Source of the DNA: Hybos culiciformis
Taxonomy: Eukaryota > Arthropoda > Insecta > Diptera > Hybotidae
Length of the DNA: 64,000 nucleotides
Assembly: GCA_964007475.1 (NCBI GenBank)
Contig: OZ023274.1
Location: 28,487,090-28,551,089, forward strand
Direction: 5' to 3'
Under the pieces are notes generated by a model, which was not told where the DNA came from, did not search any database, and was given only the letters and a program-made list of their open reading frames with translations. The position numbers and the translations under genes were made by a program. Of the stretch, positions 13,201-25,195 are shown one piece after another; position 1 is the stretch's first letter; each line of letters begins with the position of its first letter.

Positions 13201-16200
13201 ATTTTATATTTTTATTATCAGGCTTAATATCGTAAATAAAATTTGAAACCAAAAAATTGTGAAGAAAAAAAAACATACATATACCTATATATTTTTTTTT
13301 TTAAACTAAAAATGACAAAATATTGTAACTTATAAAATATGAACGATCATATCAGATCAAGTCAATGATTATTGATGTGTCATCATTGAAGATATCATTT
13401 CTCAATTGAAAAAATAAAAATAAAATAAAAAAATCATGCAAAAGGAAAGAAAAGAACTAAATGTTAATAAAAACAGTATCAATAATAAAACAAAATGTAT
13501 GTTGAACATTATATCGCAGAAGGATTTCATGATATAGATGTCTGTTTGATGTGACAGGAAATATGTATAATGTTTGTAGTAAAAGTCTTTAATTTTGTCA
13601 CAAAAATATAGGCTTAATAGGAGGAGAATACCTCGACCCCAACTTGAATTTAGGCCTGTTGTAAATGCATACTACTACCATGATTGATAGAAATCAAAAT
13701 ACGAAGTAGGAAAAGTTAATTATTTAGTCTGTTCATTGTAGTCGTGATATCCACAAAAAATTTTTAAGTTCTTCTCCAATATGATTTATGTTAATTATGT
13801 CACCCTATCATAATTTATGTAAATATAAAAATAAAGAAAACAACATTATATTAAAACTATTAGTTTTCAACCCAAATATCTTTTAAAATAAAACTATCTG
13901 AATGGTGATCGATAAAAAAATTTTATATAAATGTATAATTTTTTTTTTGTCATGGTTATCAAAATATTAAAAATAATAAAAATAATAATAAAATATTGAA
14001 ATTGAACAGGATTTGTGTTTTTTTTTTATTTTATTTTATTTTTTTTTTCAATATTCATCGAAAAATTTATACAAAATAAAAATATTCTGACCGGATCAAA
14101 TTATTATTGTATAAATTTCATGTAGAATCTATAAGATACAATTTTTATTATTATTAATATTTTTCTGTTAATATTATTGTTATTATTATTTATTTATTTT
14201 TTTTTTAATAATAAAAATTTTTTTCTTCGTCTTCTTTTTTCTATATATAACACGCAAACTTATTTTAAATTTGAATAGAATAGAAAATATATGCGTGCTT
14301 TTCTCACCTTTTCAAGTGCAATTGATACTTTGTGTATGATGGATCCTATATAATAAGTAAAAAACAATAAAAAAAAACAAAATTATGTTGTTGGTTTGAA
14401 AAAATAATTTTTTTAATTTTGAAAATATAATTTTTTTAATTTCTGATTAAGGAAATTGAAATTCTATATATTTTCATTTTCAATATGTTTTTCCGTGCTG
14501 TCCCACACTAAAATACTTATAACACAATATGCACAAGCTTTTTCACTTCCATTCATTAGGAGCTCCTCATTCGCCCGAGGGTCTCATTGATTTTCTTATA
14601 AAAATATGTCAAAAAGAGGAACTTAAAAAAAAGAATTTGTCTCCGTTTTGACTAAAATCATTCTGTGGACTGAAAATGTTATATAGAATACTTAGAATTT
14701 GGTGTATATGAATAAATGTCGATTGAAAGAATTTTCGATGTGTCCAAGAATTCGATCTAAAAGCGGATTTGGTGAAAAATGCTATGTGAATGGAGATCAG
14801 CTCAGCAAAACATTTTAAATCTAAGTTTTTAATTATCTAAATATTTAATGATAAAAATAATAGTATCAAGGGTTCATCTAAATGAGAATAATACAAAATG
14901 AGGGAAAAATGTAAAAATCTTGAACAAAACATATATGAAAATAAAGTAAAGGTTTACTTAAATTTCGTTTATTGGGTATACTTCAAAGTAATTTGGTCAA
15001 CTTCTGAATTAAAATAAAAGTTTTTGGTTGTTTAGTTTTTTATTTTTATTTATTTGATTTAAAATAAAAAACTATAAATTTTAACTTTAGTAATGTATTT
15101 TCAAAATAAAATTATTTCTGTGTTAATACTGCTTTCTTTTTTTTGGATATTAAATGTAAAATAACAATAATATTAAAAAATAACAAGAAAGATAAGAGGA
15201 AAACACCGACGATATTTTTATTTTTTTGTAAATAAAATAAAAAATAAAAAAAACCAAAAAATTGATCTCATAGCGTTTGATTAATAATAATAAAAACAGT
15301 TGTTTTCTTTAAGTACAGAATGTCGGATTTTTTCTTCTTATTTTTTTTTTTTTTTTTTGAATTCATTTTTTTTTTAAACTAAATAAATATTTTTTAAAAG
15401 GATTAACACTTTAATATTTTTCATAGTGTTACAATTTTATGGTTAATAAAAAAATTGTTTTTTAAAACTTTTGAGAAAAGTAAACAATATGCATATACAT
15501 AGTTCAATAACAATAGTTCAATATTTTTTCAACACACACATATTTTATTTTCATATAATGAGTAAAAAATTATAATATGTAATTTGAAAATGTTGACCAA
15601 ACTCTAAGTATAACACTCTTTTTCTATGCACTCAATATTAATGGTTAACATATTATAGTATAAAAAAAAAAATTGCTGATCCTTTTCGATTATTGAGACT
15701 TTGAAAAACATACATGTGTCGAAATTTTTATGCGATAATTGTTAAGCTCTAGCTAATATGCATAACTATAGAGAAAATAAAGTGTAAGATGTCACATTGG
15801 ATTGTTTTAATTTTTTGTTCGCAGATATAGATGTATGTTCATCTCCTTTTTGTATACATCAGCAAACCATATTTAGTGTAATGGGTTATTAAAAATGCAT
15901 AATAAAAATAAAATATTTAGCTTTCAACAACATGATTAACATTTTAGTAGAACCATTAGTAGGTTCAAACAAAAATTAAATTTAGTATATAATGTGACAT
16001 CTCACACTTATCTTTAACGTAGTGTACTATTTATCAGAATATCAGAAAAAAATTTTTTTTTTTTATTTTTGTTAATACTTATTATGCCTTGTTTACCACA
16101 GTAAAGTAATTTTTGGAGGAATGTTCCAGAAACCTATTCACAGCTAATTTTATCTGAAAGTAAAAAATCAACTGCAAAAAATATAAAAAAAAAAAAAAAT

Positions 16201-19186
16201 TTTGACAGGAAAAGGTATCTGAAAAAAAAATTCAAATAAGAAGGAAACGTAATGAAAAAGAAACCAAAAAATAATTTTGTGAAGTAAATCAGATATAAAA
16301 AAAAATAAATTCTATTTTCTTAATTATTTGAAAATATTTTAAAAAAATTCTTTTTACGAAAAATAGATAAAATTAATATCTTCATTTTCAGTAAATTTGC
16401 TTAAATATAAATAGAATAATTACATAGAAAATCGGTTTTTACGGTACCATTTTTTCAGATAGGTAAATTAGCTATAAACAAGGCATTAATCAGAGATATG
16501 TAGTTATAATAAATTTTTTAAAATTACAGAAATTTCGGTGCCAAATGCTCTAAATGTTGCAGAGGAATATCAGCATCTGATTGGGTTCGACGAGCCCGAG
16601 AACTAGTATTTCATTTAGCTTGTTTTGCCTGCGATGAATGTGGTAGACAATTATCAACTGGAGAACAGTTTGCCTTAATGAATGACCGAGTTTTATGTAA
16701 GGCTCATTATTTAGAATTGGTTGAAGGTGGTACAACATCGAGTGATGGTAAATTATGTTTATTTTTATATTTTGAATTTGTTTTTATTATTGTTAAAACT
16801 AATGCAATAAATAAATTTATGCTTTAATTTTTCTATCATGAATTAAAATTAAAAAAAAAAAAAAAACACCATTGTACATAACTTCTTTCATTTTTAAAAT
16901 AAAGTATTATTTATTTATTAAATAATTTGCATAGTGTTAATTTGTGCATTGATTATTTTTCTTGTCGACTAGTTTTTTTTTTTTTTTATTGTCATGGTAC
17001 AGCAAATTCTTGTAAATTTTATAAGTGGCATTTATATTTGATTAAATGATAGTGATAAGCGTAGGGTTTGTGAATGAACTGATTTTTTATTTCAACAATA
17101 ACGAGGTTAAAAAAAAATTAAAAGTTGGCAGACTATTGTTTTTAAGACAGAATGTAGAAAATTGTTATTTTGATCAAGAAGTTTAGTTGTTAGCCAGGTG
17201 AACTATTTTTTCTTTGCTTGGATAGATAAATTAATATTTTTTTCCTTTTTTTCTTCAACTTTAAGAAAAAAACTAATAAATAACAATTAAATCATAAAAT
17301 TCAAAAATTAATCTCTACATTTAGATACATATGTATGTATCCAAAAAACTGACAGCTTGACAGTTTTAAGTTAAAGTTAATAAAAATTTAATTAGAATGA
17401 CAACAGAAACCCTTTTTTTTTGGTTAAAAAATGTTCTTGTTCGCTTCTTAATTTAAATGTGTGTGGGAGTTGTTAAAATTATTTTTGCTTAAAATATATT
17501 TTTATATTAAATTTTATTCCATTGTACATATATTGTTTTTTTTTTGTTCAATAAAAATATAAATAAATTTCAGATGGCTGTGATGGTGATGGTTACCATA
17601 AAAGCAAAACAAAAAGAGTAAGAACAACATTTACAGAAGAACAGTTACAAGTGTTACAGGCAAATTTTCAAATAGACAGTAATCCAGATGGACAAGATTT
17701 AGAAAGAATAGCATCAGTGACTGGATTAAGCAAAAGGGTGACACAAGTTTGGTTTCAAAATTCAAGAGCCAGACAGAAAAAACACATACATGCCGGTAAG
17801 AATAAAAGTAAGTAATTACTTAAAAAAAAAAATTAAAAAAGAATATATAAAATGTTTTTTTTTTGTAAAATAAGTACTAAAGATGTCATTCACATAATTT
17901 AATTTAATTTTTTGAACGATATAAATATTATGATTATAAATCAAATTAAGAAAATAAAGAAACAACAGTATAATTTTGATGTAAAGCAGTATGTTATAGG
18001 ATTACAATGTCTTAAAATATTCGCTAAACATTTTTAGTATGATTGGAAAAATTTAAATAAAATTTTTAATTAGTTTCCGTTTCCGACGAAATTAATTGCT
18101 ATATTAGTATTCTAAGACTTAGTTAATTTCATAGTGTAAAAACAGAAACTTTTATTTATTTTTTTATTTATTTGTTTAAAAGATATGGAAGATAGTTTTT
18201 ATATTAAATATTTCAAAAACTAATCACAAATAAAAATATGTATGAATTCAAGAAAAAAAATGTCTATCATTATGAAAAAAAATATTTTAAGGTTTACATG
18301 TAAGTAAAGTAACTTATTTAGAATTCATCTTTTTGAATTTTAAGAACTTCAACAAATAAGTCAAATAAGATTAATTTTATTATTTTACACTTATAATTTT
18401 TTAAAGAAAATAAATCCAAATTCTTTGTAAACAAAAGACTTAAGACAGAAACTTTAATATAATTTTTCTTTTGGTCACGCTAATATCTCTAAACTGGCAA
18501 TGTAAATTTATATTTTCTTTTAATTGTTTTTTTTTATTTAAAAAAAAAAATAATTTTTTTTTTCCATCTATTTCAGTGCGTGAACCAGAAGGAAACTCAT
18601 TTGCGAGGCACATAAATTTACAATTAACATACTCATTCCAAAATAATTCACAAAATTCTATGCAATTAAATGGTAATAAAAATTCTATGTTCCAATCACA
18701 TGGTAAGCTTAAGGAAAACCAATTATTTAAACTTACAGTGATTGAGATATTTTATCTTAATTTTTGTCTAAAATAGTTTTTAATTAGTCAAACTATATTT
18801 AAAATTTTACTAGAATTAAGTGATTGGTGCTATAATAGTTTTGTTAGATATTGAATATAAAATTTAATGTTATTTTACGTGACTTAGGTTCTTAAAGTGA
18901 TGATTAGATGTGCATTTATTACAGCAATAATTAAGTGCAATTATTAAAAAAGCAATAAATATTAATGAAATTTAAATAATTAATTCTATATAATAAATAA
19001 TTAAAATCTTGACTTCTTAGCAGAGTTATTCACCTGAAATTTTAACTAAATATTAATTGAATAAAATTTTTTATTTAAAAATAAGTTTTTATTTTATATT
19101 AACGTAATAAATTTTTATTTACAGAATCGTCATTGGATGAATTATCGCAAGACTCAAGTATTCACTGCATGCAAAGTGAAGTATAA
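7099..19186 (+). CDS. Awh: Arrowhead-type LIM-homeobox transcription factor (5 coding exons, extreme 5' end missing)
   Basis: Joining 7099-7280, 16530-16747, 17574-17807, 18577-18702 and 19125-19186 gives an open frame of 273 codons plus TAA with consistent phases and GT/AG at every junction. Order of domains: LIM1 (about residues 5-60, ligands in CAAC, WHGSC, CCVC, YCKADY), LIM2 (about 65-125, KCSKCC to CKAHYLE), homeodomain (about 148-207, with VWFQNSRAR recognition helix carrying W48, F49, Q50, N51), then a conserved tail ending SIHCMQSEV. From family knowledge the match is to Drosophila Arrowhead and vertebrate LHX6/LHX8, nuclear DNA-binding regulators of imaginal-cell and neuron development. 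Drosophila Awh has only a few residues before the TEL motif that opens the first exon here, so the start codon sits in an upstream exon that I could not identify. Introns are 9249, 826, 769 and 422 bp. Frame and family are very secure; the exact 5' end is not. Confidence 0.95.
10142..10869. mobile_element. Non-autonomous hAT-type element, 728 bp
   Basis: Flanked by a perfect 8-bp duplication TCTAGAGG (10134-10141 and 10870-10877). The ends are CAGACG... and ...GCCACTG, i.e. CAG at both termini on their own strands, as in hAT elements. GGTGCCC(T/C)AGGCAAT occurs near each end in inverted orientation as a subterminal repeat. No transposase frame. A segment from 10380 starting CAGAGCTGGACTGGCC looks like the terminus of a second, nested hAT. 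Confidence 0.85.
15740..16020. mobile_element. MITE family A, copy 1 (both inverted ends present)
   Basis: AAGTGTAAGATGTCACATT near the left end pairs with AATGTGACATCTCACACTT at 15991-16009. The interior is AT-rich and non-coding. It lies in Awh intron 1. A second copy, inverted and broken, lies at 56.65-56.88 kb. Outer limits are approximate because no target duplication was found. Confidence 0.65.
16530..16747 (+). CDS. Awh: Awh exon: LIM2 domain
   Basis: Acceptor TTACAG ends at 16529 and donor GTAAAT starts at 16748. It encodes [19 protein letters not shown] through [17 protein letters not shown], the second LIM module and the start of the linker. The zinc ligands C, C, H, C, C, C, C and H are all present. 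Confidence 0.95.
17574..17807 (+). CDS. Awh: Awh exon: homeodomain
   Basis: Acceptor TTTCAG ends at 17573. The exon holds the acidic-glycine linker (GCDGDGYH), the basic N-terminal arm (KTKRVRTTF) and all three homeodomain helices, ending HIHAGKNK. Two donors lie at its end: GTAAGT at 17808 (chosen because it keeps GKNK, as in Drosophila) and GTAAGA at 17796, 12 nt earlier and in the same phase. Confidence 0.95.
18577..18702 (+). CDS. Awh: Awh exon: conserved C-terminal region
   Basis: Acceptor TATTTCAG ends at 18576 and donor GTAAGC starts at 18703. It encodes [20 protein letters not shown] followed by an Asn/Gln/Ser-rich stretch. The [16 protein letters not shown] segment is a signature of insect Arrowhead proteins. 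Confidence 0.93.
19125..19186 (+). CDS. Awh: Awh terminal coding exon
   Basis: Acceptor TTACAG ends at 19124. It reads [20 protein letters not shown] and stops with TAA at 19184-19186. The tail is close to the Drosophila C-terminus, so the gene is complete at this end. Possible poly(A) signals (AATAAA) occur near 19768 and 19961. Confidence 0.93.
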
Positions 19187-20191
19187 AATATAAGAAATTA
19201 CTAAATGTTTAGTATTTATTAAATTTATAGTAAAGTAAAAACTTATAAATAGTATTTAAAAAAAACTTTCAATAATCTAAAAAAAAAAAAGTTCGAATAG
19301 CATTACCGAATACGTCCAATAGCAGATTAGTAATTTATTGGAAACTTATAATTTTCAATTTGTTTTAATTATTGAACCATATTTGAGCAGACACAAGTTG
19401 AACGAAAAATCTGTTTCTCAAAATGAGAAAAATTGTGTCTTAAGTAAAAAAAATATTTCACAAAACTAAACAGAGCCTAATCTTTTATTGCTATACAGTT
19501 TTATTCGGTATTGTTGGTTTGCATAAAAACATAGAATGGAAAAATATGAATAATGAAAAACTTTTTGATTGATTGATTGTTGAAATAATTTGAAAATGTA
19601 AAAATATTTAATCTTTATAGATAATTTATATAATAATAATAATTTTATTTAAAAGACAAATGTAATAATGATTATAAAAAAAACTTTATTAAATCAGTCT
19701 TAAAATTTTCCTAGTCAAAATAATAAAATTTTCTACTTTAATTCTAGATAAAAAAAAAACAAAAAGAATAAATTATGGAAAAGTTGTATTTGTAAAAATC
19801 GAAATGTCCTTTATGTCTCGTACGTTCTTTTTTCTAATTACTTATAAAGAAAATCTCATTTTGTAATCTCTATCAATATTTATTTATTTATTATAAAAAA
19901 AGAAATAATAATAATTTTGTCTAGCTAAAAAATTATAAAATTTTGTAATCAAAATTTGTAAATAAATATAATTGTTATTTTTGTTATATATGGCTTGTTT
20001 TATTCTAATTTTAAATATTTTCTCAAATATCTACTTTATAATTTATATAAGTTACAACAAGATCATTTTTAATTTTAGTAAAATTATATTTAAAAATATT
20101 TAGAATAATTTATTACAAAAAAAAAAAAAAAATAACGTTTTATTCGAATAATTTCTTTATATTTTGTAAATATGTGACATGAATGAATTAA

Positions 20192-20665
20192 GAGCCCTCA
20201 CTGTGAAATTTTTCTTGCTTTGATTGTAGGATTAATACAATCTTGATTGAAGTGATAAGTTAAAGAGTAGACTCCAAAATGAGTGAACTGGATTTTTTAA
20301 ATTTTGAGTTTTTTTGGCTTAAATTGACTTGAACTTGAACATATTTACTGAGATTGTGAAGTAAAGGAAACAGATAATAAAAAAACCCAGAAATAAAGCT
20401 AAAATATCACTCTCCAGGGCTGGGTGTCGTAGAATTTTGAATTTCTTTAATTTTCTAAACAATTTTTAATTAATTTCATTTAATTTAAAATTTTTTTTTT
20501 ATTTTTTTTTGAAAAATTGCAGTTTCAAATATCAAATATAGTTTTCTGGAATTCATATAATTTTTGACGCTTTTGCACGGCCGTTTATTTTCTGTAAAAT
20601 AAAACAAAAAGAAGCTGCAAAAATAGAAAACAGAAAAATATTTTGAAATTTCACATCGAGGGCTC
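20192..20665. mobile_element. TTAA-flanked MITE, 474 bp
   Basis: TTAA at 20188-20191 and 20666-20669. The inverted ends are GAGCCCTCACTGTGAAATTT and the complement of AAATTTCACATCGAGGGCTC (2 mismatches in 20). TTAA targets are used by piggyBac and Kolobok superfamilies. No transposase. Confidence 0.75.
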
Positions 20666-21479
20666 TTAATAAAAAAAAAATTTGTTATTAAACAAATATT
20701 ATTATTTATTTGCTAAAATATAATGATTTTTCTTTTCAACGCTATCAAAGGAGTAATTTTCTACAAAGTTTTTCAATATAGTTTTGGAATTTCTCAATTT
20801 TTTTGCACTAAGAGCTGTTTATTCCATCGTAAATTCAGTAAAGTTTTTAACTTATTACATACATAAATATCGGTGAATTCTTTCATGATATTTTAATATT
20901 TTGAGCCTTCTAAGGTATTTAGTAAGTATTATAGACTCAATATTGCCAATATAATACAGATCTTAAACTTAAATTATACAAAAAATATTTGACAGCTTTA
21001 ATTTATAGTGTACAACTATAAATTTGAAATTACTCAAACTTTTGATATTCTGATAGCTTTGATGTTTTATGAATGGTGTAAATAATAACAAAAAATAAAA
21101 ATAAAAAAAATTATACCACAAAAATAAGTGTATTGTAATTTAAAAAATTAGTTATTAAATTATAAATAAAATGGGGAAAAAAAATTGTTTAAATAAAAAA
21201 TGTGATAATTTTAATAAATAATAAAAATGTTTAAGTTTTATGTACCTACCTAATTTTTTGCAGCTCGAGAATATCATTTTCAAAAAAGAAGTCACCAATA
21301 GATATAGTTTGAACTTAAAGAAATAATCGTTTATTACACTTTTTTTTATTATCCTTAGATATAGTTAATGTTTTTAATTTCTACCTGTTATCATTTACAG
21401 CACGATGAGGAACATTTATGTTAGACTTCATATTTGCTGAAGTTATTAATCTACGTATCTGTAAATTTTTTAAAACTCA

Positions 21480-21910
21480 AGTTGACATTTTCGATATAGA
21501 ATTAGAAACCATAGTCTTTCATTTTAGCGGATGCAATGAATTTAATTTTTGTACGAATATTTTTGTCATATCTTTTTATGACTTTTTATAAGTGTAAAAT
21601 TTCGAAAAACAAGTGAAAATTTTAAGACTAAAATTTTTCGAGATCCTACAGTGAGTAATTTTATGAGAAAAGTTAGTGAGAAAATTGAAAACATGAATTT
21701 TCTATATACAAATTTGCAAAAAAAAACACACTTCAGAAAGAATTCATGACTTTCGAACCCCTTAACCGATCAAGCTGCAAATTAAAAAAACTCACATTCA
21801 GGACATTGCTTTCAAAAAAAAAATTACCGCATTACCCTTCGATAGTCCTTTTACGAGATATTTGGTCTAAAAAAATTAACCAAAAAATGGATTAAAATTT
21901 TATATCGATT
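21480..21910. repeat. Diverged dispersed repeat, copy 1
   Basis: Segments GAACCCCTTAACCGATCAAG, AAAAATTACCGCAT and GAGATATTTGGTCTAAAAAA recur in the same order, reverse-complemented and diverged, at 61.4-61.6 kb. Non-coding and of unknown class. Confidence 0.5.
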
Positions 21911-22463
21911 ATAGATAGTGTTCTTTGCTTTCTCAAAAATTTGCCAAAATAAAAATTTGACAAAACTCTTTTCTACAGCCTTTAATTTTGTTGCAATTAA
22001 TTGTGTTGTAATTAATCATTATGTGTAAATTTTCTTCCTTAAATTAAACAAAAAAAAAATTCATCAATATCTGATTTTAAGATATTTTATATTTGTTTAT
22101 TTATTTCATTTCACTTTACTGAAATGATTTCTGACACTTTGATGATATATGTATGCGCCCATCCATTTTAACACATGATTTTCTGATGCATATTTATTTA
22201 TTTTGTTCTGTTGTTTTTTTTTTTTTTTAAATAAATTTAATATTAAATAATTTTAAATATAAAAAATTACCAATGATCATTCACATATCATAACAAATAT
22301 CAAATCATATATCATATTTTCCAAAATACATTTTTTTTTTCTTCCTCGAAGTTTCTTAATTTTATATTTTTGTTTTCATTATTTCATAATTTGAGGGTTT
22401 ATTGATTCAGCTAAAAAAGGTTTAATTATATATTTAGAATTATGCGTACTTATTTTTATCGGC

Positions 22464-22650
22464 GCAGTGACATTTCTCCGCGGCACATTTGTCCGCGATG
22501 AAATTTGTCTGGAAAACTTCGCGGACAAATGTCATTTTACAAAATGACATTTCTCCGCGATTGTAAAATGACATTTGTCCGCCGCAGACAAATGTCTCAA
22601 AATGAACGGACAAATGACATTTTGTAAAATGACATTTGTCCGCTAAAAAT
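22464..22650. repeat. Foldback word-repeat element, copy 1
   Basis: Eight variants of one word occur in both orientations: TGACATTTGTCCGC (about 22469, 22485, 22545, 22566, 22627) and GCGGACAAATGTCA (about 22520, 22583, 22606). Neighbouring opposite words can pair into hairpins. A second copy at 46.4 kb shares the segment GCGATGAAATTTGT followed by GGAAAACTTCGCGGACAAAT. The 119-aa minus-strand frame across it is a by-product of the repeats. A GC-rich (GGCGGGCG...) tract follows at 22706-22735. Confidence 0.8.
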
Positions 22651-24019
22651 TTGAGGCTAAAGTGCAGATGACGTGAACCACTGAAAATGGGCACAACGAG
22701 AGGGTGGTGGGGGGCCGGCGGGCGGGCGGGTGGCTGGTGGTTGGACTGGTGGTGACCAACCAGTTTTTCAAGAGCCAATATAACCAACCACTTTTTCAAG
22801 AGCCAATATAATTGATATTTTTGGAGAAAATAAAAAACTACATTAAACTGCGAAATTCACTGATAAAAAAATAATAGATACCTAATATGTTTGGATTCAA
22901 ATTCATGTTTTAGCGTTTTAGAACAAAAATTTAGTATTTTCGAAAATCCTAGGGATAAAACTTATAATAAAGTTATCGGTTCTTTTTTAAACAATTCAAC
23001 TTCAATGGAATTAAGTATAAAATAAACAAACCAATTCAATCTCTTAATTATAGTACAACTATTTTGGTTTATATTCTATCATGATTTATATTTAAAATTT
23101 TTGCTAGATAATATTAAAATAATTAAAATTAAATATACACACAGACAGATGTAAAACTTGTGCACATTTTACTACTTTTTATAAGTTTTTAAAAAGAAAA
23201 CATATTTTTTTCCAAATATATAAAGTGCTAAAATATGAGATAAAGTTCAAAATGCCAGTCAAAAACATAATTTTTTAAACACAAGAATGAGGATATACCT
23301 TCCTATATACCACAAAAAAAAATTATTTTGGTTGAATTATAAAAATTCTTGACTTCACATCGAGAATTAAGATATTGCTGGTTTAGGTAAATCAGAAAAT
23401 TAAAAAAAAAAAACAGAAAAACAATCTTCAAGATTTTATGGAATGATATCTTTTTACACTTTGTTGTATCCATAACATGTCAAATTTAAGATTTTATGAT
23501 TGTCCGAATACCAAAAAAAGAAAAAAACAAAAAAAAAAAACAAAAATATTTCAAATTTTTTTCGTTTTTTTCTTTTACTGCCTTCAATATTCGTTATTAA
23601 TGGTCATCGATTTGTTAATAAATATTTTACAAAAATATATATGAAAAATAAAGAGGAAATTAAAAATATCTATATATAAATTTTTTTATTTTGCATTTTA
23701 ATTAATTCGAAGTTTTGGTAAAATATTAACAAAACAAAAATTTCAATAGTTAAGGGTTTCGATTCGTTTTAAACATTTCCTAACTTTAATATCAATATTG
23801 AGTTGAGAATATCTGAAAGAGGAAGATAGAGGATTAATATATATACATATTTATATACTTATTTATTAATTTTTTTTTTAAATGAAATCGGATTTGTTAT
23901 TGTAACCAGATTTAAAAAAAAAAATGTTAAAAATAATAAAAGAAATCATGGGTTTTTTTACACTAAAAAATTTTAATTTTCAATTAGGAAAAATTTTTAA
24001 TTTCAAATTTAAAATAATT

Positions 24020-25195
24020 TTAGTCTTCATCCTCTTGTAAAAATACTTCAAGTTTAGTCCACGGATCCTGTTTAATTTGGGGAAATTTGTAACGAAGTTT
24101 TAATGGCGCCAAAATTCTAACTAATAACCCTTTACATGTCACAGAAACTACCGGATTTTTTGGAAATATTAATTTAGCTTGAACTTGTTTTAGCAAATGA
24201 TTATAATTTGTGCCTTCGAATGGTAAACGTCCGTACACCATAGCAAATAATACAACACCAACGGCCCAGATATCCGACATGTGCGGATCATATGGAACCC
24301 CTTTTAAAACTTCTGGACTAGCGTAAGCATAGCTGCCACAATATGTTTCCGATAATATTGGTCCCGTAGCCGATTTCATATTTCTTCTAGCAAAACCAAA
24401 ATCAATAACTTTTAAATTAAAATCTCTGTCCAATAATAAATTTTCACATTTAATATCGCGATGAACAACTCCCTGATTATGGCAATATTCAATAGCGCTA
24501 GTCAATTGACGAAAAAAATTTCGGGCACGTGTCTCACTTAAATGTCCACGAGAACGAATCAGATCCAATAATGAACCATTTTCGGCTAATTGCATTATTA
24601 TATAAACTCTATGTGTGGTCTCTATACTTTGGTAAAATTTAATCAAATTTTCATGTTTCAATCCTTTCACAACTTCTATTTCACGTGGCAAGAACTTTTG
24701 TAAATATTCTTCAGGAGCTTTTACTTTAGATATAATTTTTATTGCCACAGGCCCTTTATACTCTGAAGAGTAGGCAATTTTAACTTTAGCATAGGTTCCG
24801 GAACCAATTTGTTTGCCAACCCTAAATCCATGATCTTCTAAAACAGTTTTCTGTACCTTTATAGATTCGGGCAAACTAGGCCTTGGCTGGTCAGGTACTC
24901 CTGTGTCTTGAGCGAAACTTCTTGTTGGATCAGTACTTTTAGCGAAATCTAAAGTTTCCCCAATAGAAGCTAATAAGGGTTTTTCTTCCTCTTTAATACT
25001 TTCAACATCTCGTGAGGATTGACCAACATCATCTGGCTGAGTTAACGATTTTGTTCTTTGAGCTATCTTTGGGTTATTCCCCATATTTTCTGGTTCTGAT
25101 TTACTTTCTTCTTCAGGCACTTTCAACGTTTCATTTATACTTTTGTCCGCTGGTGTATCTTTAGTGACCTCCGAATCCATGAAACTTACCGCCAA
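24020..25195 (-). CDS. TSSK-like serine/threonine protein kinase, single exon
   Basis: One uninterrupted frame of 391 aa. Residues 1-120 are a hydrophilic Ser/Glu/Lys-rich extension with no recognised domain. Residues about 121-380 form a full kinase fold: Gly loop GSGTYAKV (131-138), VAIK with K153, alpha-C Glu172, catalytic HRDIKCEN (D247, K249, N252), DFG (265-267) and YASPE (291-295). The activation segment SETYCGSYAYASPEVLKG and the early GSGTYAKVK are typical of the testis-specific kinase (TSSK) group within the CAMK family. In that family the kinases act in spermatids and phosphorylate Ser/Thr with ATP. Every catalytic residue is present, so it is probably active. Lack of introns fits TSSK genes and an old retrocopy origin. 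The start is the first ATG (Met1); Met6 is an alternative. A TTTATT (minus-strand AATAAA) lies at 23862-23867, about 150 nt past the stop. The TSSK member cannot be assigned, and expression in testis is inferred from the family only. Confidence 0.9.
   Translation of the reverse strand: MAVSFMDSEVTKDTPADKSINETLKVPEEESKSEPENMGNNPKIAQRTKSLTQPDDVGQSSRDVESIKEEEKPLLASIGETLDFAKSTDPTRSFAQDTGVPDQPRPSLPESIKVQKTVLEDHGFRVGKQIGSGTYAKVKIAYSSEYKGPVAIKIISKVKAPEEYLQKFLPREIEVVKGLKHENLIKFYQSIETTHRVYIIMQLAENGSLLDLIRSRGHLSETRARNFFRQLTSAIEYCHNQGVVHRDIKCENLLLDRDFNLKVIDFGFARRNMKSATGPILSETYCGSYAYASPEVLKGVPYDPHMSDIWAVGVVLFAMVYGRLPFEGTNYNHLLKQVQAKLIFPKNPVVSVTCKGLLVRILAPLKLRYKFPQIKQDPWTKLEVFLQEDED

Larger units (their letters stand above)
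7281..16529 (+). other. Awh intron 1 (9.2 kb)
   Basis: Holds the hAT at 10.1-10.9 kb and MITE A at 15.7-16.0 kb. An inverted pair ATGCCTTGTTTA / TAAACAAGGCAT brackets 16084-16487. Flanking the hAT, 10000-10130 and 10878-11000 share an imperfect direct repeat (TATCTTCTGTAA, TTAGATCTAYTAGGTTAAT). The rest is simple AT-rich sequence; regulatory elements are plausible but none is recognisable. Confidence 0.7.
19187..24019. other. Awh 3' UTR and intergenic region
   Basis: AATAAA sites near 19768 and 19961 could end the Awh transcript. Then the TTAA MITE, one diverged repeat and the foldback element, listed separately. No other gene signal. Confidence 0.6.

Noticed and set aside
22440..22799. 119-aa minus-strand open frame
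   Set aside because: It is a translation of the foldback word repeat (repeated KCHF/QMSF peptides) and of the GC-rich tract; no family and no gene signals.
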